Shown: positions 23,926-33,954 of the stretch, in pieces
Layout: every line of letters starts with the position of its first letter
How positions within the stretch are numbered: the first letter of the stretch is position 1
Assembly: GCA_014529385.2 (NCBI GenBank)
Contig: CM043953.1
Coordinates: forward strand, 87,672,842-87,736,841
DNA length: 64,000 bases
From: Adiantum capillus-veneris
Lineage: Eukaryota > Streptophyta > Polypodiopsida > Polypodiales > Pteridaceae
Direction of reading: 5' to 3'
Notes under the pieces: model-generated
Seen by the model: the letters and a program-made list of their open reading frames with translations, nothing else
Told to the model about the DNA's origin: nothing
Databases searched by the model: none
Position numbers and translations under genes: made by a program

Positions 23926-26205
23926 CATATATCACCAGATAGCTCTTGAATAGGAATAAAAGCTCCACCTTCTGCAAAGTTTAAAGCTTGTTTGCAAAAA
24001 TTCCCATTAAACGCTCAATTTTGAGGGGAGTTCATGACATGGACTTCCTTAGAGGGCCCTTTCAAGACCCAAAATTTATTGCGAGTGTTAGAAAGTCCAT
24101 GATCCGATTGAGATGGTTTTGAAGGTCCAAAAGCTAACCTAGATTTGGATGTAGTGTATTGGACTCGGGATGTGTAACTTTATGAGGTCCTTGATGTGCA
24201 TTGTGTAGACTAGACAATGGGTGTTGTGAGGTCAAAGGTTATTGCTATCATTGTTGAGCCATGTGGCCCAAAATTTATTGTAAGTGTTAGAAAGTCCAAG
24301 ATCTAATCAAGATGGTTATCAAGGTCCAAAAGCAGGCATGTGGTGCTGGCAAGGGACAGGAAATACCTAGGTTGAGAAAGAAGGCTTCATCTATTTCTAA
24401 CCTAGATATGGATGTAGTGTATTAGACTTAGGATGTGTACCTTTTTTGGGGTCCTTGATGCGATTTGTGTAGACTAGCCAATGGGTCTTGATTATAATGG
24501 GGTCAAAGGCTATTGCTATCATCGTTAAGCCATGTGACCTGCTAATTTTGCATGCATTTGCACCCTAGATTGGTATTTGTCCTTGTGACTATTTAACACA
24601 TTTTTTTTTACTTGCAATCCTTTTTAATGTTGCACACATTGGTATGTTGATTGATTCCATCAAGGTAAGGTTGATGATGTGTGGTTTGTGGCTTTAGTCC
24701 CATTGCATAATGAAAATTTTATATCCATCCAACATGAAATTTTGGTTTTTTTTCACTAGCTTGGAGAATTCGACCCACACCATTCATGAAGCTGATGCAC
24801 ATGTTGATATTGCTAGTGCAAAGTTTTGACTATCTTTATGGCCTTTAGCTCAAGGCTTTGGATCAATCCTCCCGTTGCTTGCGGGTCATTTGGGATGATA
24901 AGATTCTTTGGATATGTTTTGTAGAGGGTATATCTGGGACACACAATTTATGCTTTGTCAGCCAAGTTCTCAAAGACAGCTTACAAGTTCCCTTTGTAAT
25001 AATATTTCTATGTAAATATATGTAATGTGGTGTTGTAGTATTGTAAATCTAACTATTGATGAGTTTGCAATTGTAAGAGAAAGGCCATTAATAAATCTTA
25101 GGCGATAGCAAAGTGATTAAGGTGCTCATCACTAGTTTTGGGTGCTTGGATGTTGCATATAACCCCAAGAATAAAACACAATTTTTAGACTATGAACTCA
25201 CCTTTTTGGGAAGTGAGAAGAACTAAGATAGCTCGAGAGCTTGGCTATGGACTCTCCACATCATCTTCTCCACTCCTGCTTAGCTAAATCTCTATAGTCT
25301 CTTGCATACATGCCTTATATGATTTAGCATGCATGTGATTGCTTGCATTATTACATGTTGTGCTTCCATTCTTGGTGTGTTCGTTTACCTATGCATGCAA
25401 GACCAATATCATGTTGCTTAGCCTTATTTTTAAATACTGAGCCTATTGTAAGAGCATAGAGACTAGCACATCAAACTTGATAACTTTAGGTCTCCCCTCA
25501 ATCACAATTCACAAAATGGAAGCAAACATCTCATATGAATTTGGTAACGCATCAAGAACAGTATGCATAAACAGACTATAAAAACTGATCTCACTTGCAA
25601 CATGCAACTGCTCCTTAAGGTCTATAATCTCCACAAGGAAAACGTCCTCCTTCTACATACCCTCAAGTCTAGTTGTTCTTAGAAAGATTTTTGCCTCATT
25701 CCCTAGTGCATACAGTACAGCCAAAATGTCTCTAGGGTGGTTAAGTGGAATAATAAAACATTTAAGAGATAGAAAAATCAATGCATGAGCGTGCATATCT
25801 TTTTCATCCCAATGAGTTTATGTGAAAATTGGTTATAGCAATTGTATCGCATAAACCTGCAAAGCTACTAGAACCTGGAACATCCTCAACAAAATTGGTC
25901 TTTGGGATAGAGACAAGACAAGGAGATGGAGGGTGAGAAGCTTCAAAAGTCTAATGAAACGAATTGCAAAAGGCACATACCTTTTGTAAGGATTAGCTTT
26001 GAAAAAGGTTGGAAGGTAAGGTAGGGTTTGTGACACCTTGTTCTCTGATGTTCTTGATTTGGCGATGGTGGAGGGAGTTCCCATGAATTTTCTTCCCATA
26101 TGAACCTTTTTACTTTGTCTTAGAGCAACAAGGTTGATGGGTTAGGCATTTATCATGGAAAAGCGATACAATGGGTAAGAGGAAAAGTGGGCATAAATGT
26201 CATAT
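23926..26205. other. intergenic, with one duplication
   Basis: No gene was recognised. Only short frames occur. The stretch contains the duplicated segment at 24066-24545, described separately. Confidence 0.5.
24066..24545. repeat. tandem duplication, about 200 to 265-bp units
   Basis: Unit 1 starts at about 24068 and unit 2 at about 24271, both with cccaaaatttattg. They share 'gttagaaagtcca', 'tggatgtagtgtatt' and 'aagccatgtg'-type ends. The second unit carries about 60 bp of extra sequence (gcaggcatgtggtgctgg...). Confidence 0.85.
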
Positions 26206-26483
26206 CACAACAATTTTAGAAAAATTCTCACAATAATTCCCACAATCGTGACTTAACATCATGAGTTTCTGTGAGGGAGGCACTGCATACCTAGCTAGGT
26301 ACGATTCGGTGCAAGGGATTGCCGACCCGGTGGGGGGGGCAGTGGTCCCCTACCCCCAATCGTACCTAGCTAGGTATGTGGTGCCTCTCAAGCAAAAGCT
26401 CATGATGTTATGCATGGTATGAAAAACACTAAAAAGAAAAGACTCCGTTTTCCTACGTGAGAATATTTCTAAATCTTCTTGTG
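26206..26483. mobile_element. foldback MITE, copy 4
   Basis: Begins CACAACAATTTTAGAAAAAT (diverged left end) and ends ...CTAAATCTTCTTGTG. The centre is the palindrome acctagctaggtacgatt...aatcgtacctagctaggt around a G-rich loop. No exact 3-bp duplication is seen (tat/ata). Confidence 0.8.
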
Positions 26484-26959
26484 ATATTATGGGTGAAATC
26501 GTTTTGATAAAGGGAGCTTGCCTAGCTACACATGCAAGAGGGGCCGAAAAAATGCAAGCAAAACTAGAGGCTTTTGGGTTGTCTAGCACTAGGAAATGCA
26601 ATCCAGAAGAGATCAAGGGCAGATGTGAGCCTACAGAACAAACAAGGTGAGGAGTCACGATGGCCTACAGAGATAATTAATAATTCTTTGTTTAAATATT
26701 AATAGATAATTAGTAATTCTTTGTTTAAATATTAATAGATCCCTCTCAATGCAGCTAAGAGAATGCTTACTTCAAAGGCAGAATAAAATCTAACCCTAAA
26801 CATGAAAATTAAAATGTGGAATTTAGGTGCGAGAGAGAGGCCTTCAAAGATTGACAGAGGTGGTATGGGGGATGTTTGTTTTTCTAACAAGACAATGCAA
26901 CACAGCAAAGCAGACATTCCCAAGATAATGCAATGAGATATAATGTCATGGCATTGTAC
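26484..26959. other. intron or intergenic sequence
   Basis: Contains a 36-bp direct duplication (taattctttgtttaaatatt, 26668-26740). If the SAP30-like exon belongs to a live gene, this would be its first coding-side intron. No following exon was recognised. Confidence 0.4.
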
Positions 26960-27220
26960 CAGCCAATGCCAGTCTCCAAGGCCAACCGCCTTCTTCACAA
27001 CTCCTTGCAGGCCAACTAGAACAGATTTTGTTCGATTATTGCCTATCACGATGACCTTGGTGTGGCGCAGCAGCACAGACGACAACTCATCAAAGCCCTC
27101 ATCGCTCGCACCCCCTGAGCACATCACCCCTTCCTCACTTGCACCACCTCCTTGCCCATACATAGCTCTTTCCTCTGATCGCACCTCCTCCATCTCCATC
27201 TCTGTGTCCATCTCCATCAT
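26960..27220 (-). CDS. SAP30-like (AFR-type) protein, first coding exon
   Basis: The exon encodes 87 residues: an acidic Met-rich start, Gly-rich spacers, then DELSSVLLRHTKVIVIGN and VGLQGVVKKAVGLG...WHWL. I recognise the latter from plant SAP30-function-related (AFR) proteins, subunits of Sin3-type histone deacetylase complexes. This is from memory and not verified. The ATG at 27220 is chosen because the frame's more upstream start would be TTG. A splice donor follows CTG at 26959 (GTACAA), giving a phase-0 exon of 261 nt. A possible 5' UTR intron lies upstream, with donor GAG/GTAAGC at 27598/27597 and acceptor TTGCAG at 27412. The Sin3-binding C-terminal exons were not found to the left, so this is a partial gene, a gene with long introns, or a fragment. 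Confidence 0.55.
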
Positions 27221-27597
27221 CTTTGAATCAAGTGCCCTTCTTAACAAGAGCTCCCAATATATCTCTTAGCATTGATTAAGCCCCAAGAAGCCCCCCGTGG
27301 CCACTAGAATTTATGATTCAATTGGTTTGAGCTGAAATTAAGGATCCATAATTTGTCATACAGCTGAATTGGAAAGCGCACAATACAGAATCGGATGATG
27401 ATGATCTTGGTCTGCAAGGATCAAAAAGAAGATTGAGCTAAGCTGAGCAGCTCAAAGACATACAAATAAGGTACAAGTCTTGGATAGAGAGGTAGTCTAA
27501 AGCTTGAAAAGATTTAACTCAGCAAGAATGTAGGATTTGCGTGGGTATAAAATGCCAATATGCTTGCCTGATCTGATGGAGTTGGAGTTGTGCTTAC

Positions 27598-28307
27598 CTC
27601 TAGACGGGTGCATGTTGGAGAGAGAGGGCATGTGGATATGCGCGCGCGCGTGTGTAGCGAAGAGAGAGCTTGCACTGTGGACGGGTCTGGTGGAGCCATG
27701 AGCTTGGGGAAGGTGGCCTTGGACGACAGCAGGTCTTTGCTTGCCGTCTTGCCGGGTGCTGCAGAGACAAGAGCTGCAATGGCTAAGATCCAAAACGCTG
27801 CCCGTCGCCTTCTGCCGACAGTCGAAAACGCAGCAACAGACCCTTCTTCAACCACGAGGCCAACATTTTCAGCTTGCATGGCAAGCTCGCCAAAGCACGC
27901 GCTGCACGACAAGCAGCCACCCTACCAGCTTTCGAGGAAGAGACACAGCCGTTAAGGATGTCAACATGCCCTCGCACATCCAACTGTGAAGGACCTCGAC
28001 GCCCGTTGTCAGCAATCTGCCGCTTGGAGCTCCTGTGACCATCCGTTGAAGCTGCATCGCCCTCTCCATGTTTTCTCTTGTGGCTCTTCCTGCCACTTTG
28101 TTCCTCGATCTTTCTCTCCATTCTTTTATCCTCAGTTTTTGAACCAATGATTTGTAATGCATCAAATGCTGCCTGTTGCACCTTGCGATCTGGCGACTCC
28201 AAAAACGCTTCAGACAGTGCATGAGCCCTTGCAATGCATCTTTTGCTCATCCTCTCAACTTGTGTTGATCCTCTCCCGCGATCAAAAAGCGCCGAGCCCT
28301 GATACCA
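27598..28307 (-). pseudogene. ARM-repeat-like gene fragment, frameshifted
   Basis: Two minus-strand frames join near 27890. The first (28252 down) contains RAHALSEAFLESPDR...VQQAAFDALQIIG, a Lys/Arg-rich linker, then SSSKAGRVAACRAARALAS. The second continues MQAENVGLVVEEGSVAAF, RAAFWILAIAALVSA and FPKLMAPPDPSTVQALSS. The helical, Ala/Leu-rich repeat pattern looks like armadillo repeats, but I cannot name the protein. The frame ends at a good splice donor (GAG/GTAAGC, 27598/27597). The right end abuts a sequence resembling a retroelement primer-binding site. Confidence 0.4.
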
Positions 28308-28442
28308 TGTCAATTATGGGGGCTGAGGGTTGCTTATATACCAACCTCAGCAAATTGCCCTACCCAAGTTTTGGACAAATAAGTAAAAATAAATACCTAA
28401 AGCCAAAATAAACAGTTCACTTGAGATGCCTAAACTCTAACA
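28308..28442 (-). mobile_element. possible short LTR with PBS (TRIM-like)
   Basis: On the minus strand, 28442-28308 runs TGTTAGAG ... GGTATATAAGC ... CATAATTGACA. That is a TG...CA-bounded 135 bp with a TATA box. It is followed immediately by TGGTATCAGGGC (28307-28296), one base off the initiator-Met-tRNA primer site TGGTATCAGAGC. This is the expected end of a 5' LTR. No second LTR was found in the window, so the element is incomplete or the resemblance is fortuitous. Confidence 0.4.
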
Positions 28443-28575
28443 CGAAGAGCATCATCTGCAATGAGAAGGACATTATATAGTTGATACTACTAGGTGCACT
28501 AACTCCCCATGGCCGAAGAGCATCATCTGCATTGAGAAAGACATTATACACTTGATACTACTAGGTGCCAACACA
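28443..28575. repeat. tandem duplication, about 71-bp unit
   Basis: Two copies begin cgaagagcatcatctgca (28443 and 28514) and share 'ttgatactactaggtgc'. They lie directly at the outer end of the possible short LTR. Confidence 0.85.
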
Positions 28576-28589
28576 ACCACACTCACACA

Positions 28590-29040
28590 TATAAATTTGC
28601 AAGAACATCCTTGAAAGAACATTGAAAGCCAAGCTTTTGAGCACCCTCGAATAGCTCTTGATTGATTGGCCCACATCCTGAAGCACCCAAAATGAAGTTA
28701 GACTTTGCTACGATTAACCCAAAACAAGAAATAGGAGCACTCGAGAACCTTGTTATATTGATTTTTGCTCATGTCTAGAATGCCTGGGAATTTTTGCTTC
28801 AGTAAGAGCAACAGGGTCTTGACCTTATCGACCAACCCTTCTCGTTTCTCCAAGTCAACGGCACCATCCTTTGGGGTTCCCATGAAGACTTGGAACTACT
28901 CCTTCCAACCTTTGCATTCACTTGAGATTGTCTTGTTTGAAGCTTTCTACACCAGGTCTGAGTTGCTGCTTCGACACGATTTACCATCTCCAGAATATTG
29001 CAATCGTGGTTAGCATCAATGGATGGAAGCTCTAGAAATC
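28590..29040 (-). pseudogene. RopGEF (PRONE domain) fragment with retained intron
   Basis: RopGEFs activate plant ROP GTPases through the PRONE domain. The minus strand shows the C-terminal third of PRONE across frames: MVNRVEAATQTW (28987), KTISSECKGW-like residues, FQVFMGTPKDGAVDLEKREG, KTLLLLLKQKFPGILDMSKN ending in YNK, then DVGQSIKSYSRVLKSLAF. Between K (28749) and DVGQ (28677) lies a 71-bp GT...AG insert (GTTCTC...GCTTCAG), which reads as a retained intron. A stop after KGWKE (near 28905) and frameshifts break it. The intron argues for a DNA-level duplicate, not a retrocopy. Both ends are truncated. Confidence 0.75.
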
Positions 29041-30070
29041 CGCAACTTTTAGGAACATGACAATTACATCAGCTTTCAAATCAAGAAGAATAGATTGCCT
29101 GCCACTTTGAATGGGTAAGAAGTAAAGCACTAACCAAATAGAAAAGCAAGGTGTTTGAGATAACACCAGTCCTAATAGTTATGCATGGTAGACAAGAAAT
29201 GTCATGTGTTTAATCTTGACAAAGTGTATGTAGTCTGTACGAAATTTATGCCTTATTTGTAATGTAGGAAGCCTGTTTTTGAAATTTATGCCTTATTTGT
29301 AAGGTAAAAAGCCTGTTTTTGAACACATAAAATTGGTACTGATCCACGTGTTTCCAAACAGTTTTATAGACTCTCAAAAAAGGCTTTTATCAATGAAAAA
29401 CAAGTGATAAAATCACAAGGCCTACCCTTTATACGATACACAAATAAGAGGCTTTCATGTGCATGTCACATTTAAGCCTCAAGAGGCTATAAGCACGAAT
29501 CCTTTTGCCATAAAATTGTTTCATTAGATTGCATAATTCATCCTTGTTGTCACAATATCTCGTGTCTCGAAGCTTGCAAAGTTGAACTCATCCTTCTCTG
29601 GTTTTTCATAAAAGGAATTGTAGGGTGTGGAAAAGGCCACAACCATGACTGCATAGTGAGTGGAGGGCCATAATCATGCCACTTAGTCTTCATTGTTCGT
29701 TTTAAAAAATGCAAGAGAATTGTAGCCCCAATGTAGCCATATTTGAAGACGAAATCTTTAGTATCATCCACTTGGGAAAACTCTCATCAATGCTCTTACA
29801 TTCTTGCCTTACTAATGAGGGACTCCTATGACATTAAGCCAATCAAATATTTTTTCAGAGTTTAGTTTTAACAAATTCAGAACTCTAATTTTCATTAGCA
29901 AAAAGGTAAGGCATCACTAGGGCAGGCCAAAAATTGTTTTCTAAGCTCATGAGACTAATTTATTGAAAATACTAATGCACTAGTACACTTGAGGAGTGTA
30001 ACTTAATAACATTTTAGCTCAACAAATGCTGTGACTTAAACTTAACAAAAAAAAGTGCTGTCTTTTTTAC
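29041..30070. other. intergenic, nothing recognised
   Basis: A short direct repeat (gaaatttatgccttatttgtaa, units near 29250 and 29280) is the only structure seen. Confidence 0.5.
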
Positions 30071-30503
30071 TTACAAGCCACTTCTCCACTTGTTGCAGAT
30101 GGCGCTCCAGGTTTCTATTTCTGAAGGCAGATGTTTCCCAACATTGAGCTTGGGGTAGAGTATCTGCCAGCCATGCACTTTTTGCATGTGCTGATTCAAA
30201 CGTGCTATTCCAGAGAGCTGGTGCCCCCTGCATTCATCGTAATGGCAAGCATAGTTTCCTGTTGAAACGTGCTTCGAATCGACATGTAGCTCATAGAGCA
30301 TGGCCTTTCACAAATCTGAATTCCTTTCCGGTTCCGTCATGTCTACCAAGCAGCCAGAGCAGTAGGGTTTTCGAAGATGTGCAGTAGGGTTTTTGGAAGA
30401 TGTGCGGTATAACTAGTAGGTGCGTATATTTAGACAGTAACATGAATAGCGAGCTGGCGGAAGCGTCAGGTGACAATAACATGAACTCGCACGCCTTCTC
30501 CAC
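30071..30503 (-). pseudogene. possible C2H2-type zinc-finger fragment
   Basis: Two minus-strand frames overlap at about 30295. RHDGTGKEFRFVKGHA is followed in the next frame by YELHVDSKHVSTGNYACHYD and ECRGHQLSGIARLNQHMQKV, then HG. The C-x4-C...H-x4-H pattern suggests one zinc finger. A single-base shift separates the two parts. I do not recognise the family. Confidence 0.35.
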
Positions 30504-30743
30504 AGCGTTAATGCACTCCTCAGCAGGCCTGCCCTTGTTACTTCGTTAGCGTAGGAGCCATAATCAAATCCCTGCCCTCTCATTAACCCACGTGGCGTGG
30601 CTGCTTTCTTCCGAAAAAAAACCACTGCGCTCTAAAAAAAACTACGACGTCAAAAGCGCAACAATTCGATCTTCTCCACAAGCAGTTCATAGGATTTCAA
30701 AAGTAGCACGGAGATTTGTCTGCAGGTTTGTCTCTAGCCCCTG

Positions 30744-30746
<3 letters not shown>

Positions 30747-30773
<27 letters not shown>
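30747..30773. repeat. (GA)n microsatellite
   Basis: A short GA array between two copies of a near-identical sequence (actcgatcttctccacaagcagttc / attcgatcttctccacaagc, about 30665 and 30788). Confidence 0.9.
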
Positions 30774-30777
<4 letters not shown>

Positions 30778-30879
30778 CTCTCAGTAGCAACTCGATCTTC
30801 TCCACAAGCAGTTCGCAGATTCCCAACAAGGGCCGGCGGACCAAAAAGCTAAGGGCTATTTTCACCAGGTGTGAAGGAA

Positions 30880-31115
30880 GGGCCTTTCTCCATACGCTAT
30901 CACCTATGTGTGTAGCTTGCGAGCATGTGGCTCTATGCAAGATGCCCTTGAGAAAAGATGGCGTGCTTGGCACTACCTTAGTCGATATGTATGCCAAATG
31001 TGGGATACTTGAGCAAGCACAAAATGTGCTTGAGGAGCTTATTGTTTGGAACAACGACTGATTGCGGGATACACACAACACGAGTAGGGACAGAAAGCTC
31101 TAGGCTTTTTTCAGC
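30880..31115 (+). pseudogene. PPR protein fragment, left part
   Basis: Out-of-frame plus-strand pieces match pentatricopeptide repeats: an ITYVCSLRACGSMQD-like stretch, LVDMYAKCGILEQAQNVLEE-like codons (30975-31035) and IAGYTQH. The repeats carry the YAKCG signature of plant PLS-type PPR proteins, which bind organellar RNA. Frameshifts break it. The homology stops near 31115, where a different block begins, and resumes at about 33955. Confidence 0.7.
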
Positions 31116-31165
31116 GGATACAAAGTGAGAACCACCAAATGAGCAGAAACAAGTGCAACATCACT

Positions 31166-32448
31166 TACCAAGCATACCCATTATCATCATCGACCTCGCA
31201 TCTTGCTGTCGTGAATCTAGCCCAATTCACTCGCCAAACAAAACAACTCGAATGAAACGCGGGCTGGTGCTCACCGGAGCTTGCCCTCTTGTAATATGGT
31301 TCTTGCATTACATCAACAATCTCTTCCTCCCGTGCGTCCTTGAGCGACACCACGCCTGGTTCGCAATAATCGCCGAAAATTTTGCCATCCCTTTTTGTAC
31401 ATCGCCTGATCATTGTGATCTGCCCTCTACCACACTGGTTATTTCCACGCGCACTCATGTAGTGCTCCCACTCGTTGCTCATCCCTCTTTGACGATGGGG
31501 AATCCATCGGCCATCCTTTTCTTGTCCCAACATGCTGTCCCACTCATGCCCACATATCTCACCACACATCTTAGTTGCTCGCTGGCCCCCCGGTACATCG
31601 TTGACCATCCAATTGCGTTCCTTGTTGCCTGGTAGGCCTGGTTTTGTATCGAGCACACTTTACCCATCTTGCATCCTCTTGTAATCCGCCCCATTGTGGG
31701 GGAATCCAGTGGCCATCTGAGGCCTGTATTTGAATCAGCCCCCGCTGATCCATTAGGTGTAACATACGTCTTCCCACAATGAGCCTACTAAAATCAGCCA
31801 ACGGCTCTAACTCCGCTAGCTTAGCCTTGCATCGACCAAGCGCGTTCCACTGTGTTGTTAACTCTGCACCTCCGCACATGTGGGTCATTCCATATTCAAA
31901 AGCATCCTGGCGTTGGGTACCTTCTCCTGGGTCCCATACGAGGCTACCTTGCCCTTTGTCCTTCCCACATAATTGTCCTCGAGGGGTTACCGTTCCAACC
32001 CCAAGACTTCCTTTGTCAAACGTCAATACACCCTTGCGTACATCGATCCTCAACAGGGCTGTCTCAGTCCCAGTCTTTGCCTGTCCGATGGTTTTACTCA
32101 CCAAAAGGGATAACCGCCCTGGCTGCCATCCGCAAACCCAAGAGCACTCAATCTGGATACATACCGTGAGTACTTTACTCGGGACTCAAAGAGGGGCTTT
32201 GGCCCCCTTACCATAACCACCAATGTAGGTCTGCAACCCCTGAGTGGTCGCGAATGGAAGTAAGACAACGGAGTACAGTTGGGAATGTGGCCAGTCAAGT
32301 ATGTGTATTGAGGTTGATGAAATATACCAGAATCGAGGTCTCGCGAAGATCTATTCTGTGGGGTTGATGTGGATGCAACAAGTGCTAGTACGCGCCTATG
32401 TAACCAGCAGCAGCTGGTCCTCAGTGGAGACACACATAAGTAACCCAT
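31166..32448 (-). CDS. unrecognised coding-like region, possibly broken
   Basis: Long overlapping minus-strand frames (32448-32098, 32104-31571, 31656-31166) have coding-like composition and share a GHWIP/GRWIP-type motif, but I recognise no family. Frames change near 32100 and 31600, by intron or frameshift. At the left end GCTTG/GTAAGTG (about 31166) is a good minus-strand splice donor. The region is visibly richer in G+C than the flanking PPR sequence. The plus strand is also open over much of it, so the strand assignment is uncertain. Confidence 0.3.
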
Positions 32449-32699
32449 GGTTAGCTTTTTGGAGAGACCGTGCTTGCCAGTGGGCGATTGAAAAGTTCTT
32501 CAAAGATGTGTGGTTATGCGGGTTTTGGGAAATAGAACCCGAAGGCCCAGGGAGCCTTGTGCCATCGCAATGGAATCGGTTGCGTTGTGGAAGCAGGATT
32601 GAAGATGAAGCCGAGATGTGTGGTGCTAAAGAATCTCTATCTGGTCGCACTTTACCTCGAGTTGAACTCCCCATGCAGTATAAAAGAAATTCATTGGTT

Positions 32700-33887
32700 T
32701 CATGTTGTTCCTTCATCAAGTCTGGGTTCAGCCTCATGCTCATCCCGAGTACCATAAATGTCAGGCATCTTGCCTAGCAATTCCAATTGCTCCTTATTGC
32801 TTTGATTAGGATCAGGTGACTTGAGCCGAATCCCCACTTCTTTGCTTGCATCTGGTCTCACACCTGGTTCGGACCTCGTCATCGAAGTTTCAAGTCTCTC
32901 AACCGACTCAGGGAGTATCCCCCTCTCCGAGTAGAGCGACCCTGTTTCATAACCTAGAAGCACATCCACCATCTCTGACCTTACATCCTGCTCAGCCATA
33001 TCTTCCCACAATTCCAGCACACCTGATATTTTCTCACCAGACACAAGCCTGTCCTTGGTTTTTGAATCACACATTTCTGCATACGCTTGCGTCCCCCAAT
33101 CATGTGAGGGGTGGGAGTCGTCAGGGCCCACTTGGCGCTCCTCTAAAACTTCCTCATTGGATTCCACTGTACGAGGCGTGTCAGCCTTCTCCGAATTTAA
33201 CGTCCCTGTGCATTCTTGCACTCCCCAAACACAAGGGTAAAGAAGGGGAACAGGGCCCGTTGGGCGCTCATCAACATGGCTCTCACTCGAGCAATCTTCA
33301 CTCAGCACATCTGGCTTGCAAGCCATCAATTCCTCATCCCGGGAAGCATAAGAGTTACCACAAGTATCCACATCCATATTACCACCGTCATCAAGAATAA
33401 CCCCTTCGCTTGGGAACATCGCATTCAATTTCTCGGCCAAATATTGTTCCTCCATTTCAACCTCAAAAAACTGATCATCATCTCCTCTCATTTCATCCCC
33501 ACATGATGCATTCGTATTCACCTCTTCTTTCGCTTGTGCTGCTTCTTTGGCCAGCTTATCATGCATAAGAGACACATTCTCGAAAAACCTGGTTATCACC
33601 TGCTCTTGCCAATGGAGTTCGTCCTCCATGTTTGTTTTCTTTCCTTCGAGTACCTTTCTCGGTCTTTTACCCTCCATCTGCATCGCATCTACATCCCGAT
33701 GGTACATCTCCATGATTCTGGAGTGTGTTTGAGTCAAAGTCTGCATGGCATCTTGCACCGTATCCCATTCATATCCTTGTTCTCCGCTGCTCCATCCATC
33801 ATAACATGCCAACAAACGGCGCATAAGAACACCACGTCCACATTTAACCACGCCTTTAATGAGGCCATCTTCAAAGGCCATCTCCAT
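32700..33887 (-). CDS. uncharacterised 395-residue protein
   Basis: This is the longest non-transposon single frame outside the VEL gene. It starts ATG at 33887 (MEMAFEDGLIKGVV). It then has a Cys-containing basic stretch (CGRGVLMRRLLACYDGW) and a long, charged, probably coiled-coil region (QTHSRIMEMYHRDVDAMQME to KLAKEAAQAKEEVNT, about residues 50-125). The remainder is highly acidic and Ser/Glu-rich and looks disordered (DDDQFFEVEMEEQYL and onward). No signal peptide or membrane segment was seen. I recognise no family. It lies inside the gap between two PPR pseudogene parts, together with the coding-like region to its left on the same strand, and may be one gene with it or cargo of an inserted element. 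Confidence 0.4.
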   Translation of the reverse strand: MEMAFEDGLIKGVVKCGRGVLMRRLLACYDGWSSGEQGYEWDTVQDAMQTLTQTHSRIMEMYHRDVDAMQMEGKRPRKVLEGKKTNMEDELHWQEQVITRFFENVSLMHDKLAKEAAQAKEEVNTNASCGDEMRGDDDQFFEVEMEEQYLAEKLNAMFPSEGVILDDGGNMDVDTCGNSYASRDEELMACKPDVLSEDCSSESHVDERPTGPVPLLYPCVWGVQECTGTLNSEKADTPRTVESNEEVLEERQVGPDDSHPSHDWGTQAYAEMCDSKTKDRLVSGEKISGVLELWEDMAEQDVRSEMVDVLLGYETGSLYSERGILPESVERLETSMTRSEPGVRPDASKEVGIRLKSPDPNQSNKEQLELLGKMPDIYGTRDEHEAEPRLDEGTT

Positions 33888-33954
33888 AGAGAGGCAAAAA
33901 ATTCACTAACAACTCTAGGGAAGAAGCAATACTCACAACACAAATCAATTCCAA

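Noticed and set aside
27590-27989. Plus-strand ORFs over the ARM-like fragment
   Set aside because: The minus-strand frames show a repeat-like protein pattern; the plus-strand frames are antisense shadows.
32244-32777. Plus-strand 177-codon ORF opposite the unknown minus-strand genes
   Set aside because: It overlaps minus-strand frames of similar quality and has no recognisable motif; strand undecided, so not called separately.
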